The notes under the pieces: generated by a model
The model's input: the letters and a program-made list of their open reading frames with translations, nothing else
Database searches by the model: none
What the model was told of the DNA's origin: nothing
Translations under genes and position numbers: made by a program
Shown: positions 23,803-35,109 of the stretch, piece after piece
How positions within the stretch are numbered: position 1 is the first letter of the stretch
Layout: each line of letters starts with the position of its first letter
Source of the DNA: Rhinopithecus roxellana
Taxonomy: Eukaryota > Chordata > Mammalia > Primates > Cercopithecidae
DNA: 64,000 bases
Reading direction: 5' to 3'
Assembly: GCF_007565055.1 (NCBI RefSeq)
Contig: NC_044566.1
Coordinates: 64,293,315-64,357,314, forward strand

Positions 23803-24106
23803 GCTCGGTGCGGTGGCTCACGCCTGTAATCCCAGCACTTTGGGAGGCCGAGGAAGGTGGATCACCTGAGGTCAGGAGTTCGAGACCAGCCTGACCAACA
23901 TGGAGAAACCCAGCTCTACCAAAAATACAAAACTTTGCCAGGCATGGTGGTGGGTGCCTGTCATCCCAGCTACTGGGAAAACTGAGGCAGGAGAATCACT
24001 TGAACCAGGGAGGTAGAGGTTGCAATGAGCTGAGATCACACCACCACACTCCAGCCTGGGCAACAGAGCCAGACTTCGTCAAAAAAAAAAAAAAAAAAAA
24101 AAAAAT
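23803..24106 (+). mobile_element. Alu element, S-like
   Basis: The full body ends in an A24 tail. The target duplication gcctagagat is at 23793-23802 and 24107-24116. Confidence 0.9.
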
Positions 24107-25147
24107 GCCTAGAGATTTCTGTGTCTCTCCACCTTCCAGGTTCCAGGCCATTTCTGGGACCTCCCCAGAGTTTTTAAAACTTGACTCGGGCAAATTCTCT
24201 AAGAACTTTGTTCTCCTCAAATAAAATATTTTGGAAGGTGGACTTTTATGAAGTCTTGGCTCAACTTCCACGACCTTTAAGAGACATCTTAATTGTTTCA
24301 TGGGAGAATATGACCCAACAAGTGGCATATGGTTTAGGTGGGGACATTTAATAACCAAACAATTTTGTAGAATAAGCAAGTCACACATCTTTTGTCCGAT
24401 GCATGACAGATTTGAACCTGTAAAGCCAGGTCCCTAAATAGCTTCCAACGTTTCCACCCCACTGGCCCTTGCACCACTGCCTGTACTGGCCCTGAGCTTT
24501 CTAGTCTTGACTGAAAAGCAGGGAGGCAATGGGGTCTCTCCTGGTGCACTGTCCGGAGGAAGGCCCGCTCTGCTTCCTCAGAGGAGGCTTCAAAGGATGG
24601 ACGTAATTAATAAAAACAACCCTCTAAGTGGTCATTAATTAATAAAGAACCTCCAGGCTGCTACAGGAGAGGGCTGTGCACCCCGCGGGCTAGGAGAAGG
24701 CTGGAGTGCCCAGAAAGACCGAGGATGTGCCCTTCGTGCATCTTTAATTCACAGCCTGCCCCTCACACTGCTCGCCACGGGTGCACTAGGGAGGAAGGGC
24801 TCCCTGGAGGGCCTGGGCAGGCGCCCCACACCTGCACCCGCGCAGAGGGGGCTGCGCCCCCGAGGGAGAGCCCTGCCCCCTACATCCCTGGTACCCCGTC
24901 CCCTCCAAGGGCCGGAAAGAGGGCCCCTGCGCACCTCTTAGGGGTCCCCCATCCTGCGCCCCCCGCCACGGGAAAAGGGTCCCCGCTCTGCGCACCCTGG
25001 CCCCCGGGGGACAGCCCTGCCCTGCACTCCTTGCTCCCGCGGGGGACGGTCCGCGCCCAGCGCCTGGCGCGCCCGGGCAGGTGGGGCGCGGGGCTCGGGG
25101 AGTGACAGCGCTCGCCTCCCGTAGCCCGCCCGAGCCGCGTCAGGGCA

Positions 25148-25200
25148 GAGGCGGGGTGGGGCGCGGTTAAAAGGCGCAGCAGGTGGGAGCCGCGGCCTTC
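25148..25200 (+). promoter_or_regulatory. GJB6: GJB6 core promoter with TTAAAA box
   Basis: A GC-box-like gaggcggggtggggcg is followed at once by gcggttaaaaggcgc, with TTAAAA at 25167-25172 acting as a TATA variant. Transcription would start about 25-30 bp later, near 25197. The same arrangement lies in front of GJB2 exon 1, which supports the assignment. The start site is inferred, not observed. Confidence 0.7.
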
Positions 25201-25313
25201 ACCCGAAGCCGAATGAGCGCGCGACAGCCGGCGGCGCCCGAGCCCGACCTGCCTGCCCAGCCGGAGCGAAGGGCGCCGCCCCGCGCAGAGCCCGCGCCAG
25301 GGCCGCGGAGCAG
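25197..25313 (+). other. GJB6: GJB6 noncoding exon 1 (5'UTR)
   Basis: The 3' edge is a strong donor, gagcag|gtgagc, with GT at 25314-25315. The 5' edge is placed from the TTAAAA box and is approximate. An ATG at 25213 lies in a short upstream frame; whether it is translated cannot be told from sequence. Human GJB6 is known to have several alternative 5' exons, so other leaders may exist that I cannot place. Confidence 0.6.
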
Positions 25314-25548
25314 GTGAGCGGGCGCGGACCGGCGGGGTCGCGCGGGGGGCGAGCGGGCGGCGCCACCTGGGCCCCGCGGGGGAGGAATTTCCTCCGAGAA
25401 ACCAAAGCAGGCGAGGTCGGCGGCTGGTCCCCACCTCGCCCGTCGCTCCTGTTGCGCTCGGGAGCAGCGCCGGCGGGGGTGGGTGTCCGGCCGCACGGGG
25501 GGCGACCCGGCCCCATCTGCCTCCATCCGCACCCTCCTGTCCGCAGCG

Positions 25549-25575
25549 CCCCGGCCCCGGCCCCGGCCCCGGCCC
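25549..25575 (-). repeat. GGGGCC hexanucleotide repeat, four copies plus half
   Basis: On the + strand CCCCGG occurs four times in a row (25549-25572) followed by CCC. Read on the other strand this is a (GGGGCC)n array. It lies about 235 bp into the first intron of GJB6, inside the CpG island. Confidence 0.95.
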
Positions 25576-28031
25576 GATGGTGGTGGGCGCCGCCCGCGCT
25601 GGCCCCTCTCTCTGTCCGCAGAGGAACGAGGATGGGCTGGTTTGACTTTTACCCCAGCGGGGCCCCCCTTGACTGGTACAACAGGTTTTATGAAGGTTTC
25701 GGACCGTATGTCTAAGAGGCCAGAGTGGGGGCCGGTGCCCCTTTCCCCCGTTTCATTTGCCGCGTGTTGGATTTTCTAAGCTTTTGTGGGTCACCGGCGT
25801 GTCCCCTTGGATTTGGGAAGAAGAAAGCCAGGTCTGGGATGCGGGTCTCAGTTCAGCCAAATCCTCGACTTGGGCCGATGCGTAAGTCCCCGAAGAACCG
25901 CAGGGTATGGGCTGCGTGATGGGCTTCCGAGAAACTTGGGAAATGCTGATGACAATAGCGTGGAAGACAGTAATTAAAAGTAATCGGCGACACATCTTAG
26001 TTAAAACGTGCAGGCACCAGAAGGCACATCCTGTCGGTGAAGGAGACCAGTCCCCGGTGTCACGGGCATCCTGTGTTGTGCAAACGGGGCTGGCCTCCCT
26101 TCCTGGGGAGCAGGACGGTCAGGGTGAGTGTGGCCTGCCCGCAGCTCTGCACTCCCGGAGGGTTAGGGACCTGCAGCCAGGTGGGGACACTGGCCCAGCG
26201 ACCTCAGTGTCCCCTGGGTGGGCATACACTCTGTTTAGTGTCTGATTTAACCATGCCAGGTTGTTCTTTTCCCTCAAGTAGATTTTATGCCATACAACTC
26301 TTTTCTCGCCCCAGTTCTAGCAGAATCTAACCAGTGTTCTAGAAGAGAATGTCCTGCCCCCATGCAGTCTCCTTAGAATTGCAGGGCGCTGCTCAGAACT
26401 GCTCCTGTGGAGAGCTTTGTCTGTTGTTTGGATCCAGCAGGGTCTTTGGGGGTGTTGCTTGAAGCCTGCCAAGGAGGGGACGGGGGTTTTGAAGAGAGAA
26501 CACCAGGGCTCTAGCCTGTCACGTAACTGGGGGTGTGGAGGGCACCTCACTACCACTGCAGTGACTAAAGCCTGGAAGACGCTGGTCAGTTCACCTGCCC
26601 CACTGGTTGTTTTTTAAACAAATTCTGATACAGGTAATGATGACTTTATGCTTCTTTTCTTGTGTTTTCTCTTCTGAATTCTGAGTGTTAGGAAGGAAAA
26701 GAAGTACAGAAGATCTGGCTAAACAATTTCAGTATGGCGAAAGAAAAATTCTAACTTACACGCCCTCTTCATGCATCTTTAATTCAATTTGAATATTCCA
26801 AGTGCTGTGAGCAGTTTGCACACATTAGTTTAAATATTAAATGGGATAAAATTGTGGGAAAGTAATTTCTGACCCAAGCTGCTTGGTCTGTGAGGGCATA
26901 ACCTTCCAATGGCCACCTGCCACAGGTTATGATTTCTGTTTTAGTTGCTTAGTGCACGAGCGTAGACCTGGAACCCCAGAGGGCCTGCTCCATTTTTATT
27001 CTCAGGGTCATTTAAATCTAGTTGAGCCTAAATGTTTGGAAAGGACACAGTTTTGCTTGAATGAACAAACATATATTGCTAACAAGACCCAGAGAAGGAA
27101 AGTTTAACTTAATGGAAATCAATTTTTAACTCTTTGAATTCTTAAATGATGTAAGAAACATACATAATTCCATGAGTTGTCCATTGTTACATCTGGACTC
27201 CATAGACAGAAACAACGTTTCACTTTAGTGAGTTAATTTTGAAATGTATGAATCCTAGACCCATTGTTATCACTAGCTGTCACTTTATCAGGACAGTTGC
27301 TGAAGTTTTTTGTCACTACATTTAAAAATCAACTATCAGGTTGTCCCTTGGATGACCTAAGATTTCTAGAGACAAAAGAAATCTGTTCTTCCTGTTTAAA
27401 GAAAGAGCCTGAGATTTTTTTAAAAACACTGATTTGGGGATCAGGGAGTAGCCAGTGTCTCACACTCTCCCCTGTCCCTTTTTGTATTTCTCAAGGAGTG
27501 GGTTTGAGTCCTCAGTTGGGTGTTACCGTTATTTTGATAGGGAGAAGATCCTACTAAAGAGCACCTTTGATTATTTCGTGTGTGCAAAGTACAGAGCATC
27601 AGGAAGCTGGCAATTTCTGAACTTACCTCATAACAGTTCTGGGAATGAAGAAAAATACCCACAAAGTTTATTCAGGGGACACATTGCGGTGAGTAGGGGG
27701 GAGTTAAAGGAATATGGCAACAGCTACTATTTTTCCCTCAGCAGGCGACATCCTCACTGACCGAGCAAAGACTGACATTCGTGTCATCACTGTGCACCAT
27801 TGGCACTCCAGTGGGGTAGGAGAAGGAGCTCTGACACCCTCGCAGAGGGACCTTGCCCTCATTCTTCGAGTCTGAAACGCCGGCAGTCGTTGGAAACAGG
27901 ACTCAGGTTTGCTTGTTTTGCTTTGACATTGTTTTCCTTTTATCTATGCAGACTCCCCGAGTATCCAAAGCCACCTTCAAAATTGGGAGGCACATGTTCC
28001 TGTTCTCAGATCTATGAACAATTCCCTAGAT

Positions 28032-28309
28032 GGCCGGGCGTGATGGCTCACGCCTGTAATCCCAACACTTTAGGAGGCCGAGGCTGAGGTCAGGAGTTCA
28101 AGACCAGCCTGACCAAGATGGCAAAACCCTGTCTCTACTAAAAAAAAAAAAAAAAAAAATTAATTAAGCAGGTGTGGTGGCAGGTGCCTGTAGTCCCAGC
28201 TATTCAGGAGGCTGAAGCACAAGCGTCACTTGAACCCGGGAGGTAGAGGTTGCAGTGAGCTGAGACACACCACTGCACTCTGCCCTGGGTGACAGAGCAA
28301 GACTGTCTC
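28032..28309 (+). mobile_element. Alu with internal deletion and no A tail
   Basis: It starts ggccgggcgtgatggctc, has lost bases after 'ggaggccgaggctgag', and ends abruptly at 'agactgtctca' with no poly-A. The A19 run sits in the middle linker (28139-28159). Confidence 0.85.
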
Positions 28310-28799
28310 ATTTGCTAAATGACATTGAAAGTGGAACAGAGCTATCTAGAAAAATATGCTGAGGGGTATGGGGGCTTTCGTTTTGGTTCTGTCATTAGTG
28401 AAATTATAATGGCATCGCTAACTAAGCTAGTTGTGATTAATTTCCCAAGTAAGAAGTTATAAAACAATCAAGAAATTTCATTACTGCAGTCAAATGCCAA
28501 TCGATCTAAATTATTTGAGTTGTAAAAGGAAAGAATAATCTATCTTCATAATGCTGTGTGGCTCCTCAAAAGTAAAATCAATGCTTTACTTATTTTTAGA
28601 GCTAGATATTTCAAACTGGAGCTTTAGTATCAAGAATACAGCATTGAGTTGTTCACTATGAATAGATTTACTACAAAACCGAACACAGTTTACCTTTTTA
28701 AGTTTAAATGTAACCACATTCTTAGAAGTTGAAGACTGCAGAAGGTAAGCATATCTAGTCTTTCCTTAAAAGACAGCCAGAGAGGCATCAGTTAAAATG

Positions 28800-28935
28800 A
28801 ACCTCTCTGGTTTCCGAAGAAAGGGTTAATATTTTACTTTGTATTGAAAAAGCTCCTCCCATTGGCTCCAGCCCTCCAGAAGCAGGAGAGGAAAGAGGTA
28901 CTTTGTTTACCACAGCTGCAATGGGTCCCAGTGGA
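28800..28935 (+). promoter_or_regulatory. Possible regulatory patch in the GJB6 intron
   Basis: Unique sequence with an inverted CCAAT box (cattggctcc at 28859), a purine run (aggagaggaaagagg) and a trailing tttaccacagctg E-box-like word. No CpG island or clear splice donor follows. This is a weak guess at an alternative promoter or enhancer. Confidence 0.15.
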
Positions 28936-28968
28936 TGTCATGATTTTGGAAAGTAATTTGAAATTAGT

Positions 28969-29273
28969 GGCCGGGCGCGGTGGCTCAAGCCTGTAATCCC
29001 AGCACTTTGGGTGGCCGAGGCGGGCGGATCACGAGGTCAGGAGATCGAGACCATCCTGGCTAACACGGTGAAACCCCGTCTCTACTAAAAAAATACAAAA
29101 AAAAAACTAGCCGGGCGAGGTGGCGGGCGCCTGTAGTCCCAGCTACTCGGGAGGCTGAGGCAGGAGAATGGCGTAAACCCGGGAGGCGGAGTTTGCAGTG
29201 AGCTGAGATCTGGCCACTGCACTCCAGCCTGGGTGACAGAGCGAGACTCCTTCTCAAAAAAAAAAAAAAAAAA
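28969..29273 (+). mobile_element. Old World monkey-type AluY
   Basis: It has 'gctcaagcctgtaatcc', 'gggcgaggtggcgggcgcc', 'ggcgtaaacccggg' and 'gagatctggccactgc'. The target duplication gaaattagtg is at 28960-28969 and 29274-29283. Confidence 0.92.
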
Positions 29274-29283
29274 GAAATTAGTG

Positions 29284-31835
29284 ACAACTTCACTAATTGA
29301 AATAACCTTCAAATCTTCTCCAACCAAGAGGATTTGTGAAAGATTATGCCCTGTGGTTATGTGTTTTCACAAGGGAGAGCCTGGGGGCTGGCGCTTTCTT
29401 TGCCACCCCCAACCCCCAACATCCTTCCTCTGGGCCCCTCTGCAGTCTGTCCACCCACCCTGTCCACCCATGAAAGTCAGGACAGGAGCAGCCAGTGGAC
29501 TTGAGTCCTCCTTAAAACTTGCTGAGTCTCCTGCATTTACCGCCATCCTCCCACAGCTCCTTGAGTCGGAGCGTCTCCTGGGGCAGCCAGGACTGGCCAG
29601 TGATGGCAGCAATGTGCTGGAAATTTGGTGCTTGGTAACCCTCCACTGGCCCATCACCCTGGCCTGTCTCTTGACACTTGCAAGGGGAGCTCTCCTCTCC
29701 CTGGCTGTTGGCCTGCAGAGAATGCTACGCAGCGCAGATCTCTAGGGCTGGTTGGTGAGCCCCTCAGGAGTGACACAACCTGGAAGAGAGTAGGGAAGAG
29801 CCACTCTCTCACTGTCTCGATTGGGAAGCACTAGCTCAGGGGCACTGAGCGCCTAGGGGCAGCCCACTCAGGACCAGGCAGGTTTGGAGAGAGGACACGG
29901 CCCCTCCCTTGGATCACTTCTGCTGTCAGGAATAACAGGGCCTTTGTGGCTCTTGCAGGAGGACGCTGTGAACCAGGAGACTGAGACTGTCCTGAGTGAC
30001 TGGGGGACTAAACACACTTGTATTGGGTTTAACCTCATTTTTCTCAGCAAGCTCAGCATCTCCTTTACTTTTCTTCGTTTAAAGGCATAAGTGGATTGCC
30101 GATTTTTAGTACCAGCATTGTGAAGCGCGCATTGTGAAACAGATTATTTTCTGTTCAGTTTTGCTATGTTAATAGAACACCTTCAGAGCGTGTGGTTTGG
30201 GGACCCAGAAGAATCCATAGAAATGTAAAAAGCTGCTGCCGTTATAATTGTCCCTGTTTTTTTTTAAAAACAAAAACAAAAACAAAAAAAACCAGGGAGA
30301 AGCCCGAAGCTGCAGAGGTCAGGGGCTTCTAGAAAGTGTGGACCAGTGTTCCTGGGGGGAATTTGTGACCTCTTGACTTTTTCTGTGACTGTAGCCTCTC
30401 AGAATCATCCAGGCCATGTCGCCCTCTGGCTCCCTGATCCGTTTGCTGCCTAGAAGGTTGGAGCACAGGGGACCACGGGGTGCCGTTGTTCAGGCAGGCC
30501 ACGTGCTAGGGAACCAAGAGAACACAGCCATCTCACCTGCTGGGGAGGTTAAATTCTATGGACTTCGAAGTGTTGGAGAAAATGCGAACCATTTACCTGA
30601 TAAATCAAACTCTTGCTGATTGGGCATTTTGTTGATCAAATTTCAATAGGAGGTGTTTCTTGGTTAATAAGAGAACATCTTCATTTTATAAATAAACAGG
30701 ACTGATCCCATAGGTGAACAGCTGCTGTAAAATAGGTTTAAACATCAAGATGTACAAATTTCTTGCTCCTCACTGGTCACATTTTGAAATGCTTTTGAGA
30801 TAGAACATCAACAATTAGGAAAATGTATTATACCTTTCGTCTGAGAATAATATTAATTTTACAAATCATAGCATTTAGCATGAGCTTTTTAAATGAAGCT
30901 GCATTTACTGTGGACAGTGGCCATCTCTTTAGGCTGCGAAATGTGTTGTACATGAAAGGGAGGCATTAGGAAACACACTTTAATTATGGAACGCTGGGAC
31001 CAGGGCTCCTAGGGGAACCCGCTGTGCATTGCCCCAGCAGACACTCACGCAGCCTCTGATGAAATGCTTCAAGGGATGAGAAAACAAGGTTTGAAGGGTA
31101 GCCATTTCAATTTTCTTTTTTTATTATTATTTTTTAAGAAAAACCTGGCTTAAAAGCAAAAACCTGGCTTTCTGTTAATGCTGAGTGCCAGATCCAGTTC
31201 TTAGTCCTAGATCCATGCAGGCATTGAATCTTCTGCCTCACATTCCAGGGTCACCGCCCTGTGCCTCAGCATCTTCCTCAAGCTAGTGTTTGTTCTGTTC
31301 CCTCTGCTGTGAGGTAACCTCCAGCCTCTTCCATCTGTCCACACACCTGTTGATGCGCCCCCGAGGACCACGTCTTTCCTGAAACATGAAAAGAGCCCAC
31401 CCTTCTGATGTGGGCTGCCTGGGGAGCCCAGCACTCTGTTCCCTTCACACAGCCTGAGCCTGAGTCTCTTTCTTGCAGCCTTGTGCTGTGGTGCTGATAT
31501 CCCGCTGATAAGGATATCCCTCCTAAGGAATACCAGTATTCCTGAAGTAAAATGCTGAGCTGCAGTTATTAAAAGAACCATGAAAATACAACCTACCCAC
31601 GATAGGCGCGGCGTCAACAAGGACCGTTGTGATTCCAAGACTCAGTGCCGTTGCCATCACCATAGTTGCTATCACGAAACTCTTAACAAGAAATTTAGTG
31701 ATGCCGCTTTAGAATGTTGCTGCAGGCTCAACAGAAAGCCCCCCAGTTCACACATACATATTTTCTCTTATTTTAAAAATCAAGGTAGTTGCCCTCCTCC
31801 AGGAATTGGGCCCCTCTTTTCATTCTGAATAATAA
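29284..31835. other. Unique intronic sequence of GJB6
   Basis: No repeats are recognised apart from an A-rich (caaaaa)n run near 30267-30292. A possible acceptor, tggctcttgcag, ends at 29959 and is followed by purine-rich text, but no matching donor convinces. No coding frame is supported. Confidence 0.3.
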
Positions 31836-32283
31836 TATTCTCTTCTCCTGTGGAAATGCTTAAAGAATTAAAAATAGAATAACCATGAGATCCAGCAATC
31901 TCACACTGAGATACCTAAAAGACTTGAAAGCAGGGTCTTGAAAAAAGTATTAGTACACCCTTACTCAGAGTAGTGTTACAACAGCCAAAAGGTGGAAGCA
32001 GCCCAGTGTCCATCGATGGGTGAATGAGTAAACAAAATGGGGACCATCTATACAGTGGAATAGTATTCAGCCTCCCAAATAAGGAAATCCTATCACTCGC
32101 TGCAACGTGGAGGAACCTCGAGGACATGATGCTGAGTGAAATAAGCCAGTCCCAAAAGACAAGTGCTATGGCTTTCTACTTATATGAGGTCAGTAGAGCA
32201 GTCAAAATCATAGACACAGAAAGTAGAATGGTGGTTGCTGGGGGCTGGGGAGGGGGAAATGGAGAATTGTTGCTTAATATTAA
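31836..32283 (+). mobile_element. L1 (L1M-class) 3'-end fragment, sense
   Basis: Text such as 'taaccatgagatccagcaatctcacac', 'cagtgtccatcgatgggtgaatgagtaaacaaaatgg', 'agtggaatagtattcagcc' and 'gctgagtgaaataagccagtc' is L1 just before its 3' end, in sense orientation. It ends without a poly-A tail. Confidence 0.85.
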
Positions 32284-33271
32284 TACCCAGACAAGGGCAA
32301 AAAAAACAATTTCTCAGAAAGCCAACAGAACTAGGAGTTGGAATTTTCCAACAGGTCTGCTGACCGCACCCGGCCAAGCATGAGAATGTTTTTAGGGTGA
32401 GCATTCCTTTTCAGAAAACCTCAGACTAGCAGGGGACTCCCTCATGCCCTGACAGCCTGTAAAAAAATGCCTGAGTGAATTACTCTGGGGAGAGGTCTTT
32501 TACTTTCTGAAAATTTTCAAAGGGTCCATGATACCTCCTTTTATTTTTCGAAGGGGAATGCTGACCAGTTCTATAGTCTTCCGTGGCAGTGTAGGATAAG
32601 AAGGCAACTGTTTGAATTATAGCAGAAGTGTCCATAGCTGTAAAGAAGTCCTTTTTCTCTTGGGATGGAGAATCAGTGCATTCACAGGGAAGGAGGCCCT
32701 GGGTGGCAGGGGCGGCAGATCCCCTCCTCGGCCGCCCCTGGCGCAAACAGGACCCGCTGGGGAGGCAAAGCCAACGTGGGCTTGGTTATACTGAAGATAT
32801 GTTGGAGAACAATGGAGCAATCTTTATAAAAGATTGTGAGTCTCTTTTAGAAGAGGATTTCTCAGTAGTTGACAATATTAGATTTCCTAAGAACACATGA
32901 GTATGGCAGATGATGTTATTCAAGCTAGAATTAAGTATAAATATATTGTATAAATAAGCTAGTATTTTGTTTTTTCCCTTCTTAGTCTGTTGGGTAAACT
33001 AGATTATGTCATTCCAACGAAAGTTTTGTTTTCCCTGAATAAGCTATTTAACGAATAAAATCTACCGTGGAAGCTCGGTGAGGAGCCCTTGGATAAAGCC
33101 AAACTGGTGTAACAGCTCAGAAAGTGATTAAAAAGGAGCTTGGAAATGAATTCATTTACCTGTGTTCCTGGATTAATGCAAACAGCAATCTAATATATGA
33201 TCTGAATTCAGTTGAATCAAGATGATCTGAACTCCCTCCTCTGAAAACTTATTTCTGACCAAAAACATGAG

Positions 33272-33436
33272 ATTTTTTTTTTTCCCCTTTGGTGAGACAG
33301 AATCTCAGAATCTCGCTCTGTCGCCCAGGCTGGAGTGCACTGGCGCGATCTCAGCTCACTGTAAGCTCCACCTCCCTGGTTCACCCCATTCTCCTGCCTC
33401 AGCCTCCCAAGTAGCTGGGACTACAGGTGCCCGCCG
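33272..33436 (-). mobile_element. Truncated Alu close upstream of the GJB6 coding exon
   Basis: A T-rich start and inverted right arm run to 'gggactacaggtgcccgccg', where the element stops. The missing part is the left arm. It lies about 140 bp from the splice acceptor at 33575. Confidence 0.85.
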
Positions 33437-33590
33437 ACTAGCAGGGCAGGGAGTTGAAGTTGTAAAATACCACAGCCTACCTTAAAATAAAGTTGGCTTC
33501 AGTCTGTAATATCACTGTGTCACTTTCCCAGGGCCTCTTCCACTAACAAACCTTTGCCCCCTTTTGTCTGTTTAGGGATAAACCGGCACA

Positions 33591-34376
33591 ATGGACTGGG
33601 GGGCCCTGCACACTTTGATTGGGGGCGTCAACAAACACTCCACCAGCATCGGGAAGGTGTGGGTCACGGTCATCTTCATCTTTCGCGTCATGATCCTTGT
33701 GGTGGCTGCTCACGAAGTGTGGGGCGACGAGCAGGAGGACTTTGTCTGCAACACACTGCAACCGGGATGCAAAAACGTGTGCTACGACCACTTTTTTCCG
33801 GTGTCCCACATCCGGCTGTGGGCCCTCCAGCTGATCTTCGTCTCCACCCCAGCGCTGCTGGTGGCCATGCACGTGGCCTACTACAGGCACGAAACCACCC
33901 GCAAGTTCAGGCGAGGAGACAAGAGGAATGAATTCAAAGACATAGAGGACATTAAAAAGCAGAAGGTTCGGATAGAGGGGTCGCTGTGGTGGACGTACAC
34001 CAGCAGCATCTTTTTCCGAATCATCTTCGAAGCGGCCTTTATGTATGTGTTTTACTTCCTTTACAATGGGTACCACCTGCCCTGGGTGTTGAAATGTGGG
34101 ATTGATCCCTGCCCCAACCTTGTTGACTGCTTTATTTCTAGGCCAACGGAGAAGACTGTGTTTACCATTTTTATGATTTCTGCATCTGTGATTTGCATGC
34201 TGCTTAACGTGGCAGAGTTGTGCTACCTGCTGCTGAAAGTGTGTTTTAGGAGATCAAAGAGAGCACAGACACAGAGAAATCACCCCAACCATGCCCTAAA
34301 GGAGAGTAAGCAGAATGAAATGAATGAGCTGATTTCAGATAGTGGTCAAAATGCAATCACAGGTTTCCCAAGCTAA
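33591..34376 (+). CDS. GJB6: Gap junction beta-6 protein, connexin 30
   Basis: This is a full-length 261-residue connexin in one exon. The exon starts at 33576 after tgtttag, 15 bases before the ATG, which has A at -3 and G at +4. Six copies form a hemichannel; paired hemichannels pass ions and small metabolites between cells of the cochlea, epidermis and brain astrocytes. Seen: N-terminal MDWGALHTLIGG, four membrane segments (about residues 21-40, 76-96, 131-152, 189-210), loop cysteines C53/C60/C64 and C169/C174/C180, and SHIRLWALQ in the second segment. The cytoplasmic tail (216-261) is longer than in Cx26, the main difference between the two. Residues known from human ectodermal dysplasia (G11, A88) are in normal form, but residue 5 is Ala where I recall Thr in human. 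It probably forms mixed channels with Cx26, encoded about 22 kb downstream. Confidence 0.98.
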   Translation: MDWGALHTLIGGVNKHSTSIGKVWVTVIFIFRVMILVVAAHEVWGDEQEDFVCNTLQPGCKNVCYDHFFPVSHIRLWALQLIFVSTPALLVAMHVAYYRHETTRKFRRGDKRNEFKDIEDIKKQKVRIEGSLWWTYTSSIFFRIIFEAAFMYVFYFLYNGYHLPWVLKCGIDPCPNLVDCFISRPTEKTVFTIFMISASVICMLLNVAELCYLLLKVCFRRSKRAQTQRNHPNHALKESKQNEMNELISDSGQNAITGFPS

Positions 34377-35105
34377 ACATTTCAAGGTGAAATGTAGCTG
34401 CGTCATAAGGAGACTTTTGTCTTCTCCAGAAGGCAATACCAACCTGAAAGTTCCTTCTCTAGCCTGAAGAGTTTGTCTTTATAGATGACTTTCATAATAA
34501 ATAGACACTTGAGTTAACTTTTTGTAGGATACTTGTACCATTCATACACAACGTGATCAAATATGTGGTCCATCTCTGAAAACAAGAGACTGCTTGACAG
34601 AGGAGCATTGCAGTCACTTCAACAGGTTCCTTTTAAGTGGACTCTCTGACAAAGTGGGTACTTCCTGAAAATTTATGTAACTGTTGTTGGTAAAGAACAT
34701 TTATCTAGAAATCGATACTTTTATTAGGAAAAGATATTTTTATAGGCTTGGATGCTTTTAGTTCTGACTTTGAATTTATATAAAGTATTTTTATAATGAC
34801 TGGTCTTCCTTACCTGGAAAAATATGAGATGTTAGTTTTAGAATTACACCACAAGTATCTAAATTTGGAACTTACAAAGGGTCTATCTTGTAAATATTGT
34901 TTTGCATTGTCTGTTGGCAAATTTGTGAACTGTCATGATATGCTTAAGGTGGAAAGTTCATTGCACAATTTATTTTTACTGCTTTCTGAAGGTAGATGGA
35001 ACAATATGGAAGCAGAAGGCTTTTTTAACTCACCTATTTGCCAATCATTGTGAACAACTGAAAGTGAATGTGATTACCTCAATAAAGCTCGGCCCCATTG
35101 CTTAA
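34377..35105 (+). other. GJB6: GJB6 3'UTR
   Basis: AT-rich sequence follows the stop codon. The polyadenylation signal aataaa is at 35081-35086, so cleavage is expected near 35100-35110. No other canonical signal with GT-rich follow-up was noted, although an 'ataataaatag' at 34495-34505 could give a short form. Confidence 0.75.
35081..35086 (+). terminator. GJB6: GJB6 polyadenylation signal AATAAA
   Basis: A canonical hexamer about 700 bases past the stop codon, followed by 'gcctt...ttgtggtttctgtt' GT-rich sequence at about 35107-35133. Confidence 0.75.
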
Positions 35106-35109
35106 GCCT

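Larger units (their letters stand above)
24660..25720. promoter_or_regulatory. GJB6: CpG island over GJB6 promoter and exon 1
   Basis: GC content and CpG density rise sharply from about 24.66 kb and fall after 25.72 kb, while the flanks are CpG-poor. The island contains the TTAAAA core at 25167-25172, exon 1, a CCCCGG hexamer array and several GC boxes. It implies a promoter active in the germ line. Boundaries are estimated by eye. Confidence 0.8.
25314..33575 (+). other. GJB6: GJB6 intron(s) between exon 1 and the coding exon
   Basis: It runs from the donor at 25314 to the acceptor cttttgtctgtttag at 33575. It is mostly unique sequence with Alus at 28032-28309, 28969-29273 and 33272-33436 and an L1 fragment at 31836-32283. 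Alternative noncoding exons probably lie inside. One candidate is 25622-25684, with a pyrimidine-rich acceptor ctctctgtccgcag but a weak donor acag|gtttta. Confidence 0.6.

Noticed and set aside
25314..25715. 133-codon frame starting at the GJB6 exon 1 donor
   Set aside because: It begins in the splice donor and runs over the hexamer repeat, a CpG-island by-product. Only the short end near 25630 was kept as a possible leader exon.
33543..34076. 177-codon frame antisense to GJB6 (and 56568-56927 antisense to GJB2)
   Set aside because: These mirror the coding constraint of the connexin exons on the opposite strand. They appear in both paralogues because the exons are related, and there is no sign of an antisense gene.
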